Source: Tannerella sp.
Lineage (GTDB): Bacteria > Bacteroidota > Bacteroidia > Bacteroidales > Tannerellaceae
Reading direction: 5' to 3'
DNA: 14,939 nucleotides
Assembly (NCBI GenBank): GCA_031279875.1
Contig: JAITHS010000305.1
Coordinates: forward strand, 1-14,939
Shown here: one piece after another, positions 1 to 6,689 of the stretch
Numbering within the stretch: position 1 is the stretch's first letter
How the letters are laid out: each line of letters opens with the position of its first letter
Notes under the pieces: model-generated
The model's input: the letters and a program-made list of their open reading frames with translations, nothing else
Told to the model about the DNA's origin: nothing
Database searches by the model: none
Program-made: the position numbers and the translations under genes

Positions 1-172
1 TACTGCCAATAAAATGCGCGTTGTCGTTGCTGTTGGCAATTCTAATGATATCATTGAATAATTGTTGGCACTCTTTTATTGTCCAATCATAATTTCGCTG
101 ATACACAGGAATAGCAAAAGTTGTTTCGCTTGTTGCTAAGAATCTGTCTATTTTGGTTTCGCTTGCTTTCAT
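1..172 (-). CDS. DUF262 / GmrSD-type protein, N-terminal 57 residues (runs off the left edge)
   Basis: Reading leftwards from the ATG at 172-170 gives 57 codons with no stop. The protein opens MKASETKIDRFL and carries IPVYQRNYDW at about residues 21-30. This is the hallmark (I/V)PxYQRxYxW motif of DUF262, the ParB-like NTPase/nuclease domain of GmrSD-type modification-dependent restriction enzymes and many other defence-associated proteins. In that family the N-terminal domain is thought to hydrolyse nucleotide and drive cleavage, but nothing beyond the first motif is visible, so the C-terminal partner domain (often DUF1524 HNH) and the exact role are unknown. The ATG overlaps the TGA of the upstream methyltransferase stump (ATGA), so it may be translationally coupled to it. 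The N-terminus looks complete and undamaged. Confidence 0.72.
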   Translation of the reverse strand, partial: MKASETKIDRFLATSETTFAIPVYQRNYDWTIKECQQLFNDIIRIANSNDNAHFIGS

Positions 173-324
173 ATTTTATAAATTTCAATTGATGAAAAAC
201 AAAATCGCAAGGCATAATTGTTCATTTCGATATGTGCCAAAGGCGTATAGCCCGCCCGAATAAAGCCCTCGGACAAGCCACTCGCACCTGCAAACAGGTC
301 TATGAAATTTAAAGTATGCAACAT
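169..324 (-). pseudogene. Truncated DNA cytosine-5 methyltransferase (N-terminal stump, 51 codons)
   Basis: The short ORF reads MLHTLNFIDLFAGASGLSEG and continues with FIRAGYTPLAHIEMNNYA. This is motif I (F-DLFAG-GG-S-GF, AdoMet binding; the usual GG appears as SG at residues 15-16) followed by the motif II acidic residue (E33) of C5-methyltransferases. Homology stops there. The last 12 or so residues (LRFCFSSIEIYKI) resemble no C5-methyltransferase, and the catalytic PCQ motif, ENV motif and target recognition domain are all missing. Full-length enzymes have 300-450 residues, so this stump cannot methylate DNA. Its TGA (171-169) overlaps the DUF262 start. A -7 promoter box at 351-358 suggests it may still be transcribed. 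The likely history is an internal deletion that joined the 5' end of a methyltransferase gene to the region just upstream of DUF262. Confidence 0.7.
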
Positions 325-350
325 ATCTAAATTACTAAAATTTTGCGCCG

Positions 351-358
351 CAAAATTA
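351..358 (-). promoter_or_regulatory. Bacteroidota -7 box for the methyltransferase stump and DUF262 gene
   Basis: On the minus strand the sequence is TAATTTTG followed by CGGCGC, matching the TAnnTTTG consensus. It lies 26 bp upstream of the ATG at 324. No convincing -33 TTTG was chosen, because the upstream stretch is a T-run belonging to the terminator. Confidence 0.5.
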
Positions 359-359
359 C

Positions 360-401
360 GAAAAAAAAAAACACCTCAAAACAACTTGTTTGTTTTGAGG
401 T
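360..401 (-). terminator. Rho-independent terminator after the DUF3987 remnant
   Basis: A perfect 10-bp inverted repeat (373-382 with 392-401, arms ACCTCAAAAC and GTTTTGAGGT) encloses a 9-nt loop. On the minus strand it is followed by G and a run of about eleven T (360-371). It lies 23 bp past the stop codon (426-424) of the DUF3987 fragment, as expected for that gene's own terminator. Confidence 0.75.
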
Positions 402-423
402 ATTTACCCGCGCAATCCCTATG

Positions 424-995
424 CTACTCTGCTTTTTTAACATAATTGCCGTATGTTTGTCGGGTTATCAGTCCTGCGTTGCAAAATCGGGCAATTTGCT
501 TGTCGGCGGTGCTTTCGGGGATTTCTAACTGCTTGGCAACTTCTATGTACTTTGCACGGTCGCCTTGATTTTTAGGATTTTAATGATTTACAAAATTAGC
601 ACACGGATAATACAGATTTCACGAATTTTCGCGGATAAAATCCTATTAATCTTTTTAATCAGGTAAATCGTGGTTCAGACGATTTGTGCCAAAGTGTCGC
701 CCTCTGTTTCAAACATCAAGCCCGCGCCGTTGTTGTCGTTGAGAATTTGGAAAAAGGCGGTTGCGCTACTGTTGGCAGACATCAGCAAAGCAAAGATTGG
801 CGGCTCTAAACATTTGGCAAACAAGCCGAAACAACCACCAATGAACCAAGCAAAAGCAAATCTTTGTCTTCGGGCAAAGTGACTTTTGCAGTTACTTGTT
901 GCAAAAAATCGGCATTGCGGCATTGCTTGTTGGGAATACCTTTGGAAAGGTAGATAGAGTAGATTATTTTGATGGCGTTACTTTCGTTACTTTTT
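424..995 (-). pseudogene. Broken DUF3987 mobile-element protein (three fragments in order)
   Basis: Three pieces of one protein can be read in order on the minus strand. Fragment 1 (about 995-809) contains FLQQVTAKVTLPEDKDLL and then GSLVVVSACLPNV before an in-frame TAG (808-806). Fragment 2, in another frame (806-678, TGA at 677-675), contains EPPIFALLMSANSSATAF and then GAGLMFETEGDTLAQIV. Fragment 3 (about 579-427, TAG at 426-424) contains YIEVAKQLEIPESTADKQIA and ends NYVKKAE, a helix-turn-helix-like tail. From memory these match the CLPNV, NSS/E(S/T)E-DTL and C-terminal segments of DUF3987 proteins, which are carried by Bacteroidota integrative and mobilisable elements. The CLPNV-EPP junction lacks the stretch that normally holds the P-loop (roughly 90 residues), and several hundred residues are missing between fragments 2 and 3, where a repeat sits. 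The gene is certainly non-functional; the family call is good but from memory. Confidence 0.68.
567..674. repeat. About 100-bp intergenic repeat or miniature element inside the DUF3987 remnant
   Basis: This AT-rich stretch separates fragments 2 and 3 of the DUF3987 remnant and has no coding potential fitting either side. Imperfect inverted arms lie at 567-582 and 636-651 (14 of 16 bases match). Between them are two CGGATAA copies (604-610 and 632-638) and the palindrome CGAATTTTCG. The text ACGAATTTTCGCGGATAAAA resembles intergenic repeats I recall from many Bacteroidota genomes. Only one copy is in this window, so its mobility and borders are inferred. Confidence 0.45.
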
Positions 996-1012
996 TTTTC
1001 GATAATTATTCG

Positions 1013-1020
1013 TACCTTTG
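1013..1020 (+). promoter_or_regulatory. -7 box for the phosphatase-pyrF unit
   Basis: TACCTTTG matches TAnnTTTG, 31 bp before the ATG at 1052. A T-rich run (991-999) occupies the -33 zone without a clear TTTG. Confidence 0.6.
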
Positions 1021-1051
1021 CTTAATATTTACTTAAAGACACAAACGTAAA

Positions 1052-1984
1052 ATGAAAAGAATTTATTTGATTATCAGTAGTATTATTGCTTTGACGGCAT
1101 GTAATAGCCATGACAGCAAGCAGCCACAAGGTATAAAACATGTAGTAGTAATCGGAATTGACGGTTTGAGTTGCGAAGGGCTTCGCAAAGCTAATACACC
1201 GACGATGGATGACATGATGGCTCATGGAGCGTATAACTTCGCGGTAAGATGCGTATTGCCGACCGTCAGCAAGCCAAACTGGAACGCTATGCTCTGCGGA
1301 GCAGGCCCTGATATTACCGGTTGTGCGTCAAACGGCTGGAATAGAGACAAATACGATATCGAACCTGTTGCCAAAACCGACAACAAGTCGTTTCCAAACA
1401 TCTTTTATATCTTCCGTCAGCAAAGACCTGAAGCTGAACTCGGCTCTGTTTATCAATGGGGCGACTTCGGTAGCATGCTCGACAAAGCCATTATGAACAT
1501 GAACGAAACCGACAGCACGGCGCTTCTGACAGCCCAAAGGTCGGCACAGTATATCATAGACAAAAAGCCTGATTTTCTGTTTATTCAGTTAGACGATGTT
1601 GACCATTTCGGACACAGCGACGGACACATGACCGAGCCGTATCTTGAAAGTATCACGGTAGCAGACACTTATGTCAAGATGTTGCTGGACGCCATCAATA
1701 AGGCTGAAATCGCCTCTTCGACGCTCGTTATGATAGTTTCCGACCATGGTGGCATCAACAAAGGTCATGGCGGCAACACTATCGAAGAACTGACCACGCC
1801 GATTATCTATTACGGACCGGGCATTAAAAAAGGCTATGAGATAAAACAACAAATATACCGTTACGATGTTGCGGCAGATGTAGCTTTTGTACTCGGTCTC
1901 AAAGCCCCGCAAGTATGGACGGGACGCCCTGTCAAAGCCGCTTTCAAGGGCTTCAACGAACCGGAAAATCTTTGGAATAAATAA
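1052..1984 (+). CDS. Alkaline-phosphatase-superfamily (NPP-like phosphodiesterase/phosphatase) lipoprotein
   Basis: The 310-residue protein starts [17 protein letters not shown], a signal peptide with a lipobox (LTAC, Cys17), so it is probably a lipid-anchored envelope protein. The two-metal site of the alkaline phosphatase / nucleotide pyrophosphatase superfamily is visible in order: VIGIDGL (D37), the nucleophile region PTVSKPNW (T71/S73), DHFGH (D184 and H188), SDHGG (D231, H232) and H239 in GHGG. These residues should bind two metal ions and hydrolyse a phosphate mono- or diester; the substrate cannot be read. The length suits the compact members of the family that lack a cap domain. It is followed after 7 bp by pyrF and is probably co-transcribed with it, though no functional link is obvious. 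Phosphonoacetate hydrolase-like or sulfatase-like activities are less likely alternatives. Confidence 0.85.
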   Translation: MKRIYLIISSIIALTACNSHDSKQPQGIKHVVVIGIDGLSCEGLRKANTPTMDDMMAHGAYNFAVRCVLPTVSKPNWNAMLCGAGPDITGCASNGWNRDKYDIEPVAKTDNKSFPNIFYIFRQQRPEAELGSVYQWGDFGSMLDKAIMNMNETDSTALLTAQRSAQYIIDKKPDFLFIQLDDVDHFGHSDGHMTEPYLESITVADTYVKMLLDAINKAEIASSTLVMIVSDHGGINKGHGGNTIEELTTPIIYYGPGIKKGYEIKQQIYRYDVAADVAFVLGLKAPQVWTGRPVKAAFKGFNEPENLWNK

Positions 1985-1991
1985 ATTTGTT

Positions 1992-2804
1992 ATGACAAAA
2001 AATGATATTATAAACCAAATTAAAGAAAAAAAATCCTTCCTCTGCGTTGGATTGGATACGGATATCAGCAAGATACCGGAGTTTTTGCGGGATGAGAAAA
2101 AGCCTCTTCTCGCTTTTAACAAGGCTATTATAGATGCGACAGCCGATTATTGCGTCGCTTATAAACCGAATCTCGCCTTTTATGAAGACCACGGTACGCA
2201 AGGCTTGAATGAATTTATCGAAACGGTTGATTATCTGTATGATAACTACCCATCGCATTTCGTTATTGCCGACGCCAAACGCGGCGACATCGGCAATACA
2301 TCGTCAATGTACGCGCAGGCTTTCTTCGAAAATTACGATGTGGACGCCATTACCGTTGCTCCCTACATGGGCGAAGACAGCGTGAAACCGTTTCTCGCTT
2401 TCGACGAGAAATGGGTCATCTTGCTGGCGTTGACGTCCAACAAAGGCTCTCTTGATTTCCAAATGACGTGCGACGAAAACGGCGAACGCCTCTTTGAGAA
2501 AGTCCTACGTGTCTCCAAGCAATGGGGAACAGACGAAAACATGATGTACGTAGTTGGCGCCACGCAGGGCAAACTGTTTGAAGACGTGCGTCGTATTGTG
2601 CCGGAGCATTTTCTGCTTGTTCCGGGCGTAGGAGCGCAAGGCGGCTCGCTCGAAGAAGTCTGCCGTTACGGGATGAACAGCGACTGCGGTTTGTTGGTAA
2701 ACTCCTCACGCGCAATAATTTACGCCGACAAGACAGACCGCTTTGCCGAATATGCCGCCCAAGCCGCTGCCGAAGTTCAAAACGAGATGGCGAAGTATCT
2801 TTGA
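1992..2804 (+). CDS. pyrF: Orotidine 5'-phosphate decarboxylase
   Basis: The protein (270 residues) converts OMP to UMP, the last step of de novo pyrimidine synthesis in the cytoplasm. The catalytic motif DAKRGDIG lies at residues 94-101 with K96 as the catalytic lysine. CVGLDTD (18-24), KPN (58-60), VPGVGAQGG (210-218, phosphate-binding loop) and NSSRAIIYA (237-245) complete the (beta/alpha)8 barrel signatures of the longer type-2 PyrF subfamily found in Bacteroidota and Actinobacteria. The frame is open further upstream, to 1887, but that would overlap the phosphatase gene by about 100 bp. The ATG at 1992 gives a normal N-terminus ([10 protein letters not shown]) and a 7-bp gap, so it was chosen. 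No separate promoter is visible and expression probably comes from 1013-1020. The stop lies only 10 bp from the end of the convergent rhamnosidase gene. Confidence 0.96.
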   Translation: MTKNDIINQIKEKKSFLCVGLDTDISKIPEFLRDEKKPLLAFNKAIIDATADYCVAYKPNLAFYEDHGTQGLNEFIETVDYLYDNYPSHFVIADAKRGDIGNTSSMYAQAFFENYDVDAITVAPYMGEDSVKPFLAFDEKWVILLALTSNKGSLDFQMTCDENGERLFEKVLRVSKQWGTDENMMYVVGATQGKLFEDVRRIVPEHFLLVPGVGAQGGSLEEVCRYGMNSDCGLLVNSSRAIIYADKTDRFAEYAAQAAAEVQNEMAKYL

Positions 2805-2814
2805 AATATTAAGT

Positions 2815-5800
2815 TCACTTTACTACAACTCTATCTTTATTGATCGCAAATTCAAATGTGCCGGAATCCAATTCATATTCGGCAACCGAAACGGAAAAGT
2901 GGAATGTTTTACGGATAAATTTTGCACCGTAAACAGTATCGAAGTTTGATACGTTTTCATCGACGGGAAGATATAATGTTGCCTTTGTGTTAGCCGGAAC
3001 TGTTGCTTTATAGTTGGTTATTTGTCCTATTTGGTCGGCTTTCCATGAGCTTTCGATTGTGCCGTAATGGGAGTTATAACTACCTGACAGGGATAAATAA
3101 TTTGCTCCGGCAGACGGTTGAAGGATAAAGTGTTGATATCCGGCTTGACCGCTTGTAATGCCTAACTGATATTCATACATCCATTGTCCTACGGCGCCGA
3201 GTGCAAAATGATTAAACGAGTTCATGCTGTTGCGGTTGTTGTTACCGAATGCCGCTTCATAGCCATCCCAGCGCTCCCAGACCGATGTTGCGCCTTTTGT
3301 TACGGGATAAAGCCATGAGGCCAAATCGGTACAGGTAAACATGAGGTAAGCCTCTTTGTGGCGTCCGGCGCGGCTTAAAGCAGGCAGGATATTAGGCGTT
3401 CCCGCAAAACCGGTCGTTATTGTAAAGGCAGGATATTGTTTATCGCTATTGCCGCTTGAAGAAGGGTTGGCAGCAAGTTCGGCAAGCCATTTTTGAGCCA
3501 TAGATTTGTACCGGTCATCAAAACAGTTAAAATTTAAGGGAACGGCGTATGATGATTGAGAATGAATTATTTTGCCGTCCGTCGATTTTGTTTTGCCCGT
3601 AGCCGGATCGATATAAGCTTTGTTCCACTCCTGTTTTGCCCTTTCATGTCGGTTACGCAACAGTTGAGCGTAATCGTTACGTCCTATTGCGTCTGCCATT
3701 ATTGCCGTTACTTCCATCATGTGAATATAAATGGCATTATTTAGTATATCCGAAGGCGTATTTGTGTCCATAGCCAAATGGTCGGCCAGTCCGCTTGCTT
3801 TACTTGACAGATGAGGATACGTTTCACTGAAATCATAAAAATCCATACCGTTAAGCCATGCCATCATCGCTTCAATATTTTCTTCAATAATTTGTATATT
3901 GCCGTATTGAATATAAAGTTGCCATGGCACCATACAAACGGCAGCCGCCCAAGTCGTACCGTTAGCAAAGGTAGGATCGTCGGTCTGATTATAAGTAGGA
4001 ACGGTGTTACCTATTCCTCCCGGCGCTTCGGTATCGCTGCCTGTGCCTTGGTCGGCGCGAAGAATTACCATCCATTGGCGGAAAAAGTTCAGCACATCGG
4101 AATTGTAAGTAGCCGTGCGTACGTATGCCTGTGCATCACCTGTCCATCCCATACGTTCGTTTCGTTGCGGGCAGTCGGTAGGTATGGTAAAGAAATTGCC
4201 CAACTGACTGCGTTGTATGTTTTTGAATAATTGGTTTACAAGTTTACCTGTTTTGTTATTGTCGGCAGTAACGGCGTGGTAATGTCCTGTCGGCAGTTCG
4301 TCGGACGATAGAACTAATCCTTTCACATTTTCGACCGGCAAAGCTCCTTTGTGATTGGGCAGCGTAATCTGAATATATTGATAGCCGCGATATGTTGTTG
4401 TAGGCTCGATTATTGCCTGATGATCATCTTTGGCGACATAAAAATCGGTAACGAATGCACCTCTCATCGTTTCATATAACGGACGTCCGGCAATAGTTTT
4501 CTTGTCGTTTTTTAATTTCGGATAAAGTTGTTCGGCATAACGCAGTATAACCGTATCGCCCTTTTTGAGCCATCCGGCAGGTATTGTTACCGACGGCACG
4601 CCAACCATGTTGGTACCCATATCATAGATATAAGTGTGTTGGTCAGCGCTGTGTGTCGGCGTAAGACGTTGTGCCGTTAGCGTTTCACGGACACGGACAG
4701 GAGCGTCATAACGCGCTTTGATGTCGAAATTGACCCATTCGCGCTGATGTATAATGTCGGCTTTTGTCCATTTTGCATCGTCATATACAGCTGTTGTCCA
4801 GCCTTCTATGGCGTCTTCTTTGTTGGCGTCGTAGCGCTCGCCATTAAAGAAACTTCCGTAGCGTATCGGGCCGTCGTTACAGACTTTCCACGTTTCGGGA
4901 TTAGTAACTATCGTTTGCTTGCTGCCGTCGTTATATGTAATGACAAGTTTAAGGAGTAACGCTTCATAGTCGCCGAAGAAATTGAAATTGGATGTGGTGA
5001 AAGTCATGTAACCTGTGTACCATCCGGCATGTAACAATGCTCCAATGCAATTATCGCCGGTTGTGAGCATGTCGGACACATCGTAAGCGTGGTATCCTAT
5101 CACTTCCCGATATTGTCCGTGTCCGGGATTAAACATGTCGTTGCCCACGCGCTTGCCGTTAATGTATAATTCGTAAGCGCCCATAGCAGTGGCATAGAGT
5201 TTGGCTTTGGTTATCTTTTTGGCGGCGGCGGTGTTGGTGTCGGTTTCGGTGTTGAATACTGAACGGGTTAAAGTCAATCCTCCGTGGCTTGGGTCGGCAT
5301 AAGCGATGGTCATCTTGTGAGAATCATTTCGTACATTAATAATACGACCGTTCACCTCTACGTGTTTCATATTTTCAAAGATGCCATAATGCTTGCTGTC
5401 GAAAATTACGTTATCAATACTGTGTCCGCAGTTTTTTATCTGAAAATCGTTATATTCGACTTCGCATTCCGGCATAGCGGCAAATCCGACAGAGCAAAGA
5501 TGTGGCAATGTATTATAATCGTGAGTATTGCCCCACGGCCCGACGTTGAAACGGGTAGCGTTACTGATTTTGATATTGGAACGGCCTACGGTATAACTGT
5601 GGGAAGGGCGACGAGACACGGCAGGTGTGGTAAGCAGTTCCGTATCGTTGACCGTAAAGTAGATATTGCTGTTTTCTACGTTGATAGATAACGTATGCCG
5701 GTTTTTCTTGTTTGCAGCAGTAAATAAAGTGTTAATATTTGTTTGCGGAAACTTCTCCGCCGATATTGATATAAACGGCACATCGGCACAATCTCCTTTG

Positions 5801-6453
5801 GCATACCCCACGCGATAGATATTCAATACTGCGCCTTGTTCGCTGCCTGCGCCGGAAATATCTATCTCTATGCGAACATAATTTTCGCCCGCCAGATTAT
5901 CCTTATTTTGGAACGCATCCGTCAAACGGAAGTCATTAGCGCCCAAAATGATCGACGCCTTATCGCCTTTGAGTATCCTGAAATCGGTTTTAATCTCAAA
6001 ATAGTTGTTTGATGCAGCATCCGAATTCAATTGTTTGGAGCCAATCCACCGAGCGCCGTTCCACGCTGATATTTTAGGATTCATCAGTCCTGTTTCGAAA
6101 TGCGATGACGCCGAATAGTCTTTTCCGTCATCATCCCATACGGTAAGTTGCCAGCGGTATGCCATTTCGGGTTGCAGCGATAAGCCCATGTATTTGATGT
6201 TATTAGAAGCGCGACTTGTCGTTTTTTGACTGTCCCAAACAATGCGGTTGTCGCTTTGACGGACAACTACAATGCGGTAAGCCTGCTGTTTCCACCCAAC
6301 GACGTTTGACTGCATCTGCCAACTAAACAAAGGATGAGCATCTTCAACCGTCAAAGGCTCTGTCATGTTTTGTACTTTCAACCGGCATAAAGAAGTTTCT
6401 CCGGCTATGACAGCCTGAAACGCAAAAGCCAAAATAAATAAATAATTTTTCAT
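2815..6453 (-). CDS. Secreted alpha-L-rhamnosidase, glycoside hydrolase family 78
   Basis: The 1212-residue enzyme should remove terminal alpha-L-rhamnose from plant pectin, glycosides or bacterial polysaccharide. A signal peptide (MKNYLFILAFAFQAVIA, cleavage near residue 17-18, no lipobox) points to the periplasm. The domain order follows GH78: an Ig-like N-terminal domain (about 20-122, FSWQMQS), a beta-sandwich insert (about 150-345, resembling concanavalin/LamG-like modules), Bac_rhamnosid_N (about 412-545, YELYINGKRVG, HAGWYTGY), a CBM67-like domain (about 605-700, YDMGTNMVG), the (alpha/alpha)6 barrel (about 730-1100) and a C-terminal sandwich (about 1105-1165). The barrel contains TDCPQRNERMGWTGDAQ (759-775, E766 and D773 being the usual acidic pair) and GATSVWERWDG (1054-1064) with E1060 as the expected general base. 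No susC/susD or regulator flanks it, so it is not in a recognisable utilisation locus here. Its length is at the upper end for the family because of the insert. Confidence 0.93.
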   Translation of the reverse strand: MKNYLFILAFAFQAVIAGETSLCRLKVQNMTEPLTVEDAHPLFSWQMQSNVVGWKQQAYRIVVVRQSDNRIVWDSQKTTSRASNNIKYMGLSLQPEMAYRWQLTVWDDDGKDYSASSHFETGLMNPKISAWNGARWIGSKQLNSDAASNNYFEIKTDFRILKGDKASIILGANDFRLTDAFQNKDNLAGENYVRIEIDISGAGSEQGAVLNIYRVGYAKGDCADVPFISISAEKFPQTNINTLFTAANKKNRHTLSINVENSNIYFTVNDTELLTTPAVSRRPSHSYTVGRSNIKISNATRFNVGPWGNTHDYNTLPHLCSVGFAAMPECEVEYNDFQIKNCGHSIDNVIFDSKHYGIFENMKHVEVNGRIINVRNDSHKMTIAYADPSHGGLTLTRSVFNTETDTNTAAAKKITKAKLYATAMGAYELYINGKRVGNDMFNPGHGQYREVIGYHAYDVSDMLTTGDNCIGALLHAGWYTGYMTFTTSNFNFFGDYEALLLKLVITYNDGSKQTIVTNPETWKVCNDGPIRYGSFFNGERYDANKEDAIEGWTTAVYDDAKWTKADIIHQREWVNFDIKARYDAPVRVRETLTAQRLTPTHSADQHTYIYDMGTNMVGVPSVTIPAGWLKKGDTVILRYAEQLYPKLKNDKKTIAGRPLYETMRGAFVTDFYVAKDDHQAIIEPTTTYRGYQYIQITLPNHKGALPVENVKGLVLSSDELPTGHYHAVTADNNKTGKLVNQLFKNIQRSQLGNFFTIPTDCPQRNERMGWTGDAQAYVRTATYNSDVLNFFRQWMVILRADQGTGSDTEAPGGIGNTVPTYNQTDDPTFANGTTWAAAVCMVPWQLYIQYGNIQIIEENIEAMMAWLNGMDFYDFSETYPHLSSKASGLADHLAMDTNTPSDILNNAIYIHMMEVTAIMADAIGRNDYAQLLRNRHERAKQEWNKAYIDPATGKTKSTDGKIIHSQSSYAVPLNFNCFDDRYKSMAQKWLAELAANPSSSGNSDKQYPAFTITTGFAGTPNILPALSRAGRHKEAYLMFTCTDLASWLYPVTKGATSVWERWDGYEAAFGNNNRNSMNSFNHFALGAVGQWMYEYQLGITSGQAGYQHFILQPSAGANYLSLSGSYNSHYGTIESSWKADQIGQITNYKATVPANTKATLYLPVDENVSNFDTVYGAKFIRKTFHFSVSVAEYELDSGTFEFAINKDRVVVK

Positions 6454-6479
6454 TATGATCGTATTTATGATTAGAGGCG

Positions 6480-6487
6480 CAAAGATA
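6480..6487 (-). promoter_or_regulatory. -7 box for the rhamnosidase gene
   Basis: On the minus strand TATCTTTG fits TAnnTTTG and lies 26 bp upstream of the ATG at 6453. No clear -33 element was found. Confidence 0.6.
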
Positions 6488-6519
6488 CATAAAAATCACG
6501 AATTAACGGTTAGTGGTAC

Positions 6520-6561
6520 CCCAAACCCTTGCAGCGGTTTAAAACCCTGCAAGGGTTTGGG
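6520..6561. repeat. Near-perfect palindromic hairpin repeat (copy 1)
   Basis: The arms 6520-6534 and 6547-6561 are perfectly complementary over 15 bp (CCCAAACCCTTGCAG with CTGCAAGGGTTTGGG). The enclosed 12 nt can extend the stem by GGTTT/AAACC with a one-base bulge. It lies between the divergent rhamnosidase and mtaB genes. A diverged copy is present at 14569-14612, so it is a dispersed repeat rather than a gene-specific terminator. No T-run follows on either strand. Confidence 0.75.
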
Positions 6562-6573
6562 CAGGCGTTAATT

Positions 6574-6660
6574 CGTAATTTTTAATTCGTAATCCGTAAT
6601 TTTTAATTCGTAATTCGTAATTTTTAATTCGTAATTCGTAATTTTTAATTCGTAATCCGT
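6574..6660. repeat. Four 21-bp tandem repeats plus partial copies
   Basis: The unit CGTAATTTTTAATTCGTAAT followed by C or T (21 bp) occurs at 6574-6594, 6595-6615, 6616-6636 and 6637-6657, then CGT at 6658-6660. Copies differ only at the last base (C, T, T, C). A partial unit (TTAATT) precedes the array. Read on the minus strand the unit encodes a repeated NYELRIK heptapeptide, but this is low-complexity translation, not a gene. The array abuts the mtaB -7 box. Confidence 0.9.
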
Positions 6661-6667
6661 ACCTTTG
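6660..6667 (+). promoter_or_regulatory. -7 box for mtaB, formed at the end of the tandem repeats
   Basis: TACCTTTG fits TAnnTTTG, 22 bp upstream of the mtaB ATG. Its first T is the third base of the fifth, partial CGT repeat unit, so the -33 zone consists of repeat sequence. Confidence 0.6.
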
Positions 6668-6689
6668 CCGAAAAATTTGACATCTATTT

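Noticed and set aside
343..528. 61-residue plus-strand open frame with a hydrophobic stretch
   Set aside because: It runs through the minus-strand terminator and the DUF3987 C-terminal fragment; the A-rich start and composition come from those features.
670..882. 70-residue plus-strand open frame
   Set aside because: The opposite strand encodes recognisable DUF3987 segments, and the plus-strand frame resembles nothing and is the antisense shadow of that remnant.
1887..1991. Upstream start for pyrF giving a 305-residue protein
   Set aside because: It would overlap the phosphatase gene by about 100 bp, and the added residues do not resemble PyrF. The ATG at 1992 gives the usual N-terminus.
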